Shown here piece by piece: positions 7,703-12,970 of a stretch of DNA of 12,970 nucleotides; positions within the stretch are counted from its first letter, which is position 1; each line of letters opens with the position of its first letter. A program made the translations under genes and the position numbers. The notes beneath the pieces are model-generated. The model saw only the letters and a program-made list of their open reading frames with translations, was not told where the DNA came from and searched no databases. This DNA comes from Lachnospiraceae bacterium UBA1729 (GTDB lineage Bacteria > Bacillota > Clostridia > Lachnospirales > Lachnospiraceae): the NCBI GenBank assembly GCA_002315945.1, contig DCIJ01000017.1, positions 13,961 to 26,930 of the forward strand, given 5' to 3'.

Positions 7703-8200
7703 ATGATTTTGGACGTGACCAAGCCTCTTAGTGAAGCGGGCTGTGAAGAATATCATTTATGGAAAGCGGACCTAGATACTGTTTCTTATCAGGGCAATAT
7801 AGCTGATGTTTCCTGGAATGGTGATATCCGGATTAAGGCTAAAAATGTTTCAAAGGGCGAGGCTTTGCTTATTATAAGCGGTGAGTGTGTGTACAGTCTT
7901 CCCTGTGACAGATGTCTTAAAAGGGTTGAAATTGTTCAGTCAATAGAATGTGAGCATTCTGTATTAAAGGATGCTTCTGATAAGACACAGGAAGATGAAG
8001 AATGCACAATTGGCCATGAGGTTAATATTAAGGAAGTTCTTACAAAAGAGGTTCTGATAAACTGGCCGGATAAAGTGTTGTGTAAAGATGATTGCAAGGG
8101 TCTGTGTCCTGTGTGTGGATCGGATCTTAATTCGGGGACCTGCGGTTGTGATACCTTCGTGCCAGATCCCAGATGGGCGAAATTAAAGGAATTTATGTAA
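7703..8200 (+). CDS. yceD: DUF177/YceD family protein (ribosome/23S rRNA-associated)
   Basis: Member of the DUF177 (YceD/YlbN) family, linked in other bacteria to accumulation of 23S rRNA; the molecular activity is not established. The ATG at 7703 has AGGAG six bases upstream; 165 aa is a usual length. Recognisable parts are CDRC (68-71) in the central region and the C-terminal cysteine block CKDDCKGLCPVCG (C127, C131, C135, C138) followed by TCGC (C147, C149) and the closing DPRWAKLKEF. These cysteines suggest zinc binding. It is 14 bp upstream of rpmF, the conserved arrangement of this family, and shares its strong promoter. Family call is firm, function is from family knowledge. Confidence 0.9.
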   Translation: MILDVTKPLSEAGCEEYHLWKADLDTVSYQGNIADVSWNGDIRIKAKNVSKGEALLIISGECVYSLPCDRCLKRVEIVQSIECEHSVLKDASDKTQEDEECTIGHEVNIKEVLTKEVLINWPDKVLCKDDCKGLCPVCGSDLNSGTCGCDTFVPDPRWAKLKEFM

Positions 8201-8214
8201 GGAGGTGTACAAAG

Positions 8215-8394
8215 ATGTCAATTTGTCCCAAGAATAAATCTTCAAAAGGTAGAAGAGATAAGAGAAGAGCAAACTGGAAGATGAGCGCTCCTACACTTGT
8301 TAAGTGTTCAAAATGTGGCGCACTTATGATGCCTCATAGAGTTTGCAAGGCTTGCGGAAGCTACAACAAGAGAGAAATCATTACTGTTGATTAA
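8215..8394 (+). CDS. rpmF: Large-subunit ribosomal protein L32
   Basis: Structural protein of the 50S subunit. 59 aa from the ATG at 8215, which has a strong Shine-Dalgarno GGAGGTG (8201-8207) seven bases upstream. The same frame is open back to 8173, but that would overlap the DUF177 gene and is rejected. The N-terminal half is very basic (KNKSSKGRRDKRRANWK), then CSKCG and CKACG give the four zinc-ribbon cysteines C31, C34, C44 and C47, so this is the zinc-containing (C+) form. The MSICPKNKSSK start is typical of Lachnospiraceae L32. Cotranscribed with the DUF177 gene and followed by a terminator. The plsX gene that often follows rpmF is absent. Confidence 0.96.
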   Translation: MSICPKNKSSKGRRDKRRANWKMSAPTLVKCSKCGALMMPHRVCKACGSYNKREIITVD

Positions 8395-8415
8395 TCCGAA
8401 ATAGTTTACTTCTAG

Positions 8416-8446
8416 GACCGTTCGTTTGAACGGTCTTTTTTCTTTT
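8416..8446 (+). terminator. Intrinsic terminator of the DUF177-rpmF operon
   Basis: GACCGTTC (8416-8423), loop GTTT, GAACGGTC (8428-8435) is a perfect 8-bp stem followed by TTTTTTCTTTT. It lies 21 bp after the rpmF stop codon. Confidence 0.93.
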
Positions 8447-8552
8447 ATTGCTATGTTATCACTTATTGCTAATTTTATAAAAACTCTTTTATTTTTTGGT
8501 GATATTATATAAAATAATCAGGTGGGTTATTGGAATTAACAACAAAATATAT
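8447..8552 (+). promoter_or_regulatory. AT-rich upstream region of galM, probable promoter
   Basis: Very AT-rich. Overlapping -10-like hexamers TATTAT (8503-8508), TATAAA (8508-8513) and TAAAAT (8510-8515) are present, but none has a good -35 at 16-18 bp. A promoter is expected because a terminator lies just upstream, but its exact position cannot be fixed. Confidence 0.35.
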
Positions 8553-8565
8553 AAGGAGAATGAAA

Positions 8566-9627
8566 ATGAGTATAACAAAAGCTGATTTTGGAAAAGCAAA
8601 GTGTGGGTGTGCAGCCAGTTTGTTTACTATTGAAAATAAGAATGGCCTTAAAGCTGTAGTTAGTGATTTTGGTGCACTTCTTGTTGAACTTTGGGTTCCT
8701 GACAAGGATGGAAAATTTGATGATGTAGTATTGGGATATGATACTATAGAACCTTACTATGCATGTCCTACACACTTTGGAGCTACTATCGGTCGTAGCG
8801 GTAACAGAATTTGTAATGCAAAATTTACTATTAATGGAAAAGAGTATAATCTTCCAGCTAATGAAAATGAGAACAATCTTCACAGCTGTCCTGATGGTTA
8901 TCATTATCGCATGTGGTCAGCCGAAGAGGTTGGCAGCGATTCTGTTAAATTCTCATTGACAAGTCCAGATGGTGATCAGGGCTTCCCGGGTGAGTTTAAA
9001 GTATCAGTAACTTATACACTTACAGATGATAACGAATTGAAGCTTACCTATGATGGTATAAGTGATGCTGATACAGTAGCAAATCTTACAAATCATAGCT
9101 ATTTTAATCTGGCTGGACAGGCAAGTGGAAAATCTATTGTAGATAATATTTTGAGACTTGATACACAGTTCTATACTCCTGTTATCGATAATAAGGCTAT
9201 TCCTACAGGAGAAATTGCTGATGTAACTGGTACTCCTTTTGATTTTAGAACACCTACCAGAATTGGTGACAGAATTGATGCTGATGATACCCAGATTAAA
9301 TTCGGTGGTGGTTATGATCATAATTATGTATTCAAAAAAGAAAAGAGTGCAGATATGATTAGTGTCGGCGAGGTTTATGAGCCTGAGACGGGCAGAACTA
9401 TGGTTGTTACAACAGACTGCGTATGCTGTCAGTTATACTGTGGAAACTTTATTCATACATGTACTACACCGGGTAAGGGTGGCGTGGTATATGGAAAGAG
9501 AAGTGCTCTCTGCCTTGAGACACAGTTTGCACCAAATTCGATTAATGATTCTAACTTTGTATCTCCTATTCTTAAGGCAGGGGAGAACTATCACACAGTT
9601 ACTGTGTATAAGTTTGGAACAAAATAA
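8566..9627 (+). CDS. galM: Aldose 1-epimerase (galactose mutarotase)
   Basis: Interconverts the alpha and beta anomers of aldohexoses such as galactose and glucose in the cytosol, first step of the Leloir route. The ATG at 8566 has AAGGAG (ending 8558) seven bases upstream; the ATG at 8560 is too close to it and TTG 8530 has no support. The protein is 353 aa, the normal GalM length. Family motifs seen: GRSGNRI (R81), NNLHS (H106), NLTNHSYFNLAG (H177, the likely general acid), GGGYDHNYVF (D251) and CLETQFAPNSIND (E318, the likely general base). These correspond in order to the known active-site residues of the Lactococcus enzyme. No galK or galT is in the window, so the gene stands alone here; it is bounded by a terminator upstream and a structured hairpin downstream. 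It has no link to the preceding ribosomal operon. Confidence 0.94.
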   Translation: MSITKADFGKAKCGCAASLFTIENKNGLKAVVSDFGALLVELWVPDKDGKFDDVVLGYDTIEPYYACPTHFGATIGRSGNRICNAKFTINGKEYNLPANENENNLHSCPDGYHYRMWSAEEVGSDSVKFSLTSPDGDQGFPGEFKVSVTYTLTDDNELKLTYDGISDADTVANLTNHSYFNLAGQASGKSIVDNILRLDTQFYTPVIDNKAIPTGEIADVTGTPFDFRTPTRIGDRIDADDTQIKFGGGYDHNYVFKKEKSADMISVGEVYEPETGRTMVVTTDCVCCQLYCGNFIHTCTTPGKGGVVYGKRSALCLETQFAPNSINDSNFVSPILKAGENYHTVTVYKFGTK

Positions 9628-9674
9628 CAGTTTGATTTTCACCTGATAATCTAATTTATATTTTGAATATTGTT

Positions 9675-9741
9675 AAGAGATGCACAATGATGTGTTCCGC
9701 TGTGAATTATGTGGTTACATATTATGGGGCATCTCTTTTTT
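9675..9741 (+). terminator. Long imperfect hairpin with T-tract after galM
   Basis: AAGAGATGC (9675-9683) pairs perfectly with GCATCTCTT (9729-9737), followed by four more T. Inside, ATGATGTGT (9687-9695) pairs with ACATATTAT (9717-9725) using two G-U pairs, and CCGC (9697-9700) pairs with GTGG (9711-9714). The whole arm is about 63 nt. The base of the stem plus the T-tract suits a rho-independent terminator of galM; the length is unusual and a small structured RNA is an alternative. Confidence 0.6.
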
Positions 9742-9760
9742 GAATATTTAAATACAAATA

Positions 9761-9789
9761 TTGATATGAAAGGTTAGATTATATATAAT
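9761..9789 (+). promoter_or_regulatory. Strong promoter of the O-acetylation operon
   Basis: TTGATA (9761-9766), 17-bp spacer, TATAAT (9784-9789): five of six at -35 and a perfect -10. Transcription would start near 9796, leaving a leader of about 117 nt that holds the tandem repeat described separately. Confidence 0.82.
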
Positions 9790-9811
9790 ATACAAGATTT
9801 TGATTAAATGA

Positions 9812-9893
9812 AAAGCAGATGCCTGTTAATTTAAGAGGGCTTTTTGCCATGTAAAGAGGATGCCTGGTAATACAAGAAATTTCTTGGTCATGG
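9812..9893 (+). repeat. Two-copy diverged 41-bp tandem repeat in the leader
   Basis: Unit 1 (9812-9852) and unit 2 (9853-9893) align without gaps. The first 25 bases match at 20 positions and share the core GATGCCTGkTAAT (9818-9830 and 9859-9871). The remaining 16 match at about half, ending in CATG in both. The repeat lies between the promoter and the start codon of the MBOAT gene. Confidence 0.65.
9873..9886 (+). promoter_or_regulatory. Perfect 14-bp palindrome before the MBOAT gene
   Basis: CAAGAAATTTCTTG is a perfect palindrome inside repeat unit 2. It is flanked at a distance by ATGCC (9860-9864) and GGCAT (9892-9896). It ends 10 bases before the Shine-Dalgarno GAGGGG. It could be an operator for a dimeric regulator or an RNA stem controlling translation. 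Confidence 0.4.
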
Positions 9894-9912
9894 CATGAGG
9901 GGATGGGAATAT

Positions 9913-11370
9913 ATGAACTTTGATTCCTGTATTTTTTTGTTTGCATTTTTACCTGTTTTTTTGATTATAAATTCGATTATAAGACAAAACTATAGGAAGT
10001 ATTTCCTTATAGTCGCTGGGCTTGTCTTTTATGCATGTGCAGATCTATCCGGCGTTTTGGTATTATTGATCTGTGCTTGTTTTAACTACCTGGCAAGTAC
10101 CAGGGTTTTTGAAAATAGAGTTCTTCTCAGTTTTGTTGTTCTGTTTGATGTTCTTATTTTATTTCTGTATAAATATCTTCCTTTTACAGTGAAAGTTTTT
10201 TCTCCGGATTCGGTATTTTCCATAGTTGCTCCTTTGGGAATATCTTTTTTTATTTTTAAATGTATTTCGTATGTTGTGGATGCATATAGGATAGAAAATA
10301 ATAGGGCATCTTCATTCTCTGAGTGTCTTTTGTATATTTCATTTTTTCCACAGCTGGTAGCTGGTCCTATAAGCAGATTTTCTGATTTCAAAGTAAATAT
10401 CTCAAGCGATATTATTTCAGACGAAAATATTGTAAATGATAAAATTTCCATGCCTGCCATTGTTTCAGGATTGAAAAGATTTATTATTGGATTTACCAAA
10501 AAAGTAGTATTTGCCAGTACTCTTGAATATATGACTACAGGTGCCTTTGGTGAGGGACTGGAGGCACTGGATTATCGCGTGGCCATATTAGGTGCTGTCT
10601 GTTATACACTTCAGATATATGTTGATTTTTCTGGTTACAGCGATATGGCTATTGGTCTGGGACAGATTTGTGGCTTTAATACTTTAGAGAACTTTAATTT
10701 CCCCTATGCAGCTGGTAATATAACAGATTTCTGGAGACGCTGGCATTTAAGTCTGTCCTCCTGGCTTCGAGATTATGTATATATTCCTCTGGGGGGCAAT
10801 AGAAAGGGAGCTAAGAGAACAGCTCTGAATAAGTTTATTGTCTTTTTAGTTTGTGGAATATGGCATGGTGCCAACTGGACCTTTTTGTTATGGGGAGTAT
10901 GGCATGGACTATTATCCGGTGTTGAAAGCTTTTTTAAGGGAAGGAGTATTAAACTTTTCTCCACTAAGCTTTTTCATACTAAGCTGTTTTGTGTGTTAGG
11001 GCATATCTATATGTTGGCTTCTGTCTGCCTTGGCTTTGTTGTTTTTAGGGCCCAGACTATACAGCATGGATTTATGGTTATCTCAAACTGCTTTGGAACC
11101 AATGGAAAGACTGTTTCTGGAAGTGTATACCTGTCAAGAACAGTTAATGGATTCACTCTGCTTATTTTGGCACTTAGTGTACTATTCTGTGTTCCTTCTT
11201 TTGTCCGAATTTTTGCTGGAGATACCCAGGGCTATGGACTGCTTACCAAATCCAGGTCTTCTTTTGCAGGTAATATTATCAGTGTATTGATATATTTAGT
11301 TCTATTTGTTGTTTCGGTATCGTTTATGGTGGCTGGTGGTTTTTCACCGTTTATCTACGCGCAGTTTTAA
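9913..11370 (+). CDS. AlgI-type MBOAT O-acyltransferase
   Basis: Multi-pass membrane acyltransferase that probably passes acetyl groups from the cytosol across the membrane for O-acetylation of an exported polysaccharide, like AlgI, PatA or DltB. The ATG at 9913 (485 aa) has GAGGGG ten bases upstream and gives MNFDSCIFLFAFLPVF, the usual start of the family; the ATG at 9895 overlaps that ribosome binding site. Seen: many hydrophobic segments along the length; FPQLVAGPISRF; IYVDFSGYSDMAIGLG; NFPYAAGNITDFWRRWHLSLSSWLRDYVYIPLGGN with H278; and GIWHGANW with H318, the invariant MBOAT histidine that is the likely active-site residue. It precedes an AlgJ/AlgX-like gene by 15 bp, the normal partner arrangement. 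The polymer acted on cannot be told from sequence; D-alanylation is less likely because no dlt genes are present. Confidence 0.93.
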   Translation: MNFDSCIFLFAFLPVFLIINSIIRQNYRKYFLIVAGLVFYACADLSGVLVLLICACFNYLASTRVFENRVLLSFVVLFDVLILFLYKYLPFTVKVFSPDSVFSIVAPLGISFFIFKCISYVVDAYRIENNRASSFSECLLYISFFPQLVAGPISRFSDFKVNISSDIISDENIVNDKISMPAIVSGLKRFIIGFTKKVVFASTLEYMTTGAFGEGLEALDYRVAILGAVCYTLQIYVDFSGYSDMAIGLGQICGFNTLENFNFPYAAGNITDFWRRWHLSLSSWLRDYVYIPLGGNRKGAKRTALNKFIVFLVCGIWHGANWTFLLWGVWHGLLSGVESFFKGRSIKLFSTKLFHTKLFCVLGHIYMLASVCLGFVVFRAQTIQHGFMVISNCFGTNGKTVSGSVYLSRTVNGFTLLILALSVLFCVPSFVRIFAGDTQGYGLLTKSRSSFAGNIISVLIYLVLFVVSVSFMVAGGFSPFIYAQF

Positions 11371-11385
11371 GGGACTATTACAATA

Positions 11386-12970
11386 ATGTTTAATCTGTTT
11401 GAAAAAATAAATTTTGATAATCTGACTGGAAGAAAAAGACTGCCAGACAAGGTTTTTATAGCAGTATTTTGCTGTCTCTGCTGTATCCCGGGGGTTGGAA
11501 TGCTGGTTTTTGGACCATCACAGGCTGGAGCTAATGAGATTCTGGCCCAGCAAGCGACTGTTTGCAGTGAAGATGGATTCTTTAATTTTCATGTGCTGAA
11601 TGATATGGCACAGTATTTTTCTGATCATATTTGGGGTCGGAAAGATCTGATTTCTTTTCATAATGCGTTGTTAGATGAAGCATTTGACACATCCATGGAA
11701 GAGGACGTAATCATTGGTAAAAAGGGATTCCTGTATTATGGTGACGAAATTGATGATATTGCCGGTACAAATCTTCTTTCAGAAGAGGAATTGCAGACTA
11801 TTGCAGCTTCGTTAAAATCTCTTCAGACCTATTGCGAATTGAATGGCAAACAGTTTTTATTTACCATAGCTCCCAATAAAAGTACTCTGTATGATGGTTT
11901 CCTTCCAGATGATCTTGTAAGAGGTGAGCGTTCGCAGGCAAATGCTACCAGACTGGAAAAGTATTTAACAGAAAGCCAGGTGAATTACCTGAATCTGTTT
12001 GAAGCATTTTCTGAAAATAAAGAGGTGCTGTATCTGAAACATGATTCCCACTGGGGCAATAAGGGGGCGGCTTTGGTGTGCGACCTCGTAAATGACTTTT
12101 TTGAAAGAAAAAGTGACTATTTTGGGGGCGATTTTTCAACAGAAGAGCCTCATAAAGGGGATTTATATGAAATGCTGTATCCTGCTATCACTGACAGTGA
12201 GCAGGATGGGATATTCATGGGTTTGGATGGTAACGGGCTGGAGTATGAATATCTGGCAGGTGGAGAGAATCCTAACGGAATGCTTATTGAGACAAGCAGC
12301 GGTAGCCCTGATTCTGTCTATGTATTTAGGGATTCCTTTGGAATAACTCTTCATACTTTTTTAGCAGACAGCTTTGGAAGCGCTACATTTTCCAGAAGCA
12401 CAGATTTTGATGTTAGCAAAGTAGGGGATGCAGACTATATTCTAATAGAAATAGTTGAAAGAAATATTGACTATCTGCAAAATATTTCAGATATGGATGA
12501 TTTGCTGATGGGTATGGCATCCAAGAATCTGGAGAATGCAGTGACTGCTTCTGAAATTATTGATGAAGATGGGATAAAAAATGATATCTGTCTTGATTCA
12601 ATTAATGAAATGAGCACTGGCCAGGAAGACGTGGCAGAAGAAAATAACGAAGCGCAAAGCGAAGAAGCAGATATAAAAGAATCAGAGAATAATGAAACTG
12701 AAGGCAAGGAAGCAAACATTCAAGAGACAGAAGCTTCTGCAAAAGAAACTGCTGTAAACGAAGCTGCTGGTAGTGAATCTGAGATAGTTGATAATCAAAA
12801 TGATTTGCAACCACAGGCAGAGGCTGAACAAAGCGTTCAGGCCAACGAACCGGCTATGACCCCTGCTGAACAGAAGGCAGTTGCTGTCGGGTATATCGGT
12901 GGAAGTGCCAAGGCTTTGAAGAAGGCGATTGGCAAGCCAAGGTCGCAGGCCTATGCACCAAGCTGTCTTG
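11386..12970 (+). CDS. AlgJ/AlgX-like (DHHW) SGNH acetyltransferase, partial
   Basis: Partial gene, open through the right edge (528 codons seen, no stop). Probably an extracytoplasmic membrane-anchored partner that takes acetyl groups from the MBOAT protein and puts them on a polysaccharide. The ATG at 11386 has AAGGGA eleven bases upstream. Residues 1-21 are polar and 22-43 form one hydrophobic segment, a signal anchor with the rest outside. The SGNH-like domain (about 60-370) shows IIGKKGFLYYGD, IAPNKSTLYDGFLP, KHDSHWGNKGAAL with the DxH pair D220/H222, and VYVFRDSFG with the likely nucleophile S317. From about 411 to 490 runs an acidic, Glu/Ala/Asn-rich low-complexity linker. After it MTPAEQKAVAVGYIGG... 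starts what looks like another small domain, cut off here. The family call rests on these motifs and on the MBOAT neighbour. Confidence 0.85.
   Translation, partial: MFNLFEKINFDNLTGRKRLPDKVFIAVFCCLCCIPGVGMLVFGPSQAGANEILAQQATVCSEDGFFNFHVLNDMAQYFSDHIWGRKDLISFHNALLDEAFDTSMEEDVIIGKKGFLYYGDEIDDIAGTNLLSEEELQTIAASLKSLQTYCELNGKQFLFTIAPNKSTLYDGFLPDDLVRGERSQANATRLEKYLTESQVNYLNLFEAFSENKEVLYLKHDSHWGNKGAALVCDLVNDFFERKSDYFGGDFSTEEPHKGDLYEMLYPAITDSEQDGIFMGLDGNGLEYEYLAGGENPNGMLIETSSGSPDSVYVFRDSFGITLHTFLADSFGSATFSRSTDFDVSKVGDADYILIEIVERNIDYLQNISDMDDLLMGMASKNLENAVTASEIIDEDGIKNDICLDSINEMSTGQEDVAEENNEAQSEEADIKESENNETEGKEANIQETEASAKETAVNEAAGSESEIVDNQNDLQPQAEAEQSVQANEPAMTPAEQKAVAVGYIGGSAKALKKAIGKPRSQAYAPSCL
12616..12855 (+). 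other. Acidic low-complexity linker within the AlgJ-like protein
   Basis: Codes for residues 411-490, rich in Glu, Ala, Asn, Gln and Ser with almost no hydrophobic core residues and no aromatics. It is made of loosely repeated units of the type ETEASAKET / ENNETEGKEA. It probably is a disordered, extended spacer outside the membrane that separates the catalytic domain from a C-terminal module. Confidence 0.7.

Noticed and set aside
8173..8214. N-terminal extension of L32 overlapping the DUF177 gene
   Set aside because: The ATG at 8215 has a near-perfect ribosome binding site and gives the standard L32 N-terminus.
8536..9321. Antisense open frames across galM
   Set aside because: They mirror the GalM reading frame and show low-complexity Ile/Ser/Lys sequence without motifs.
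9812..9893. CRISPR-like repeat
   Set aside because: Only two diverged, directly abutting units without regular spacers or cas genes.
10086..10499. Antisense open frame of 137 codons within the MBOAT gene
   Set aside because: Shadow of a strongly supported membrane protein gene; composition and lack of start signals argue against it.
11945..12814. Short open frames in other frames inside the AlgJ-like gene
   Set aside because: The + strand frame from 11386 stays open to the window edge and carries the DxHW and RDSFG motifs; the others are shadows.

Overview
The window reads as chromosome of a low-GC, AT-rich anaerobic Firmicute, most likely a Lachnospiraceae member (Butyrivibrio, Pseudobutyrivibrio or Roseburia type). 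The main clues are the L32 protein beginning MSICPKNKSSKGRRDKRRAN, the style of the GAF/PAS/GGDEF protein, and an AlgI-type MBOAT gene followed by a DHHW/AlgJ-like gene. The genus is inferred. All eight genes lie on the + strand. I see no rRNA, tRNA, IS element, phage gene or CRISPR array.

Left part (about 1-5627), signalling and envelope precursor. A GAF-PAS-GGDEF diguanylate cyclase (151-2412) is followed by its own-promoter neighbour glmM, phosphoglucosamine mutase (2552-3889). Closely behind comes a PAS-degenerate GGDEF-EAL protein with an intact c-di-GMP phosphodiesterase site (3928-5592), closed by a strong intrinsic terminator. A maker and a breaker of c-di-GMP therefore flank an enzyme that feeds UDP-GlcNAc synthesis.

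Middle part (5637-8446), RNA and ribosome genes. A SUV3-like RNA helicase with a C-terminal four-cysteine zinc motif starts almost directly behind that terminator. Its start and promoter are unclear. Next, a near-consensus promoter drives the DUF177/YceD gene and rpmF (L32), which end at a clean terminator. The plsX/fabH genes that often follow this pair are absent.

Right part (8566-12970), sugar metabolism and polysaccharide decoration. A galM aldose 1-epimerase is followed by a long structured hairpin with a T-tract. Then come a near-consensus promoter, a leader holding a diverged 41-bp tandem repeat and a perfect 14-bp palindrome, an AlgI-type MBOAT O-acyltransferase, and an AlgJ/AlgX-like SGNH protein cut off by the window edge. 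The last two genes probably act together to O-acetylate an extracellular or wall polysaccharide. The partial gene has an acidic low-complexity linker and the start of a further C-terminal domain.

I do not see a clearly new multi-gene system. The best candidates for a second look are the repeat-bearing leader of the acetylation operon, the SUV3-like helicase with its terminator-adjacent start, and the extended AlgJ-like protein.
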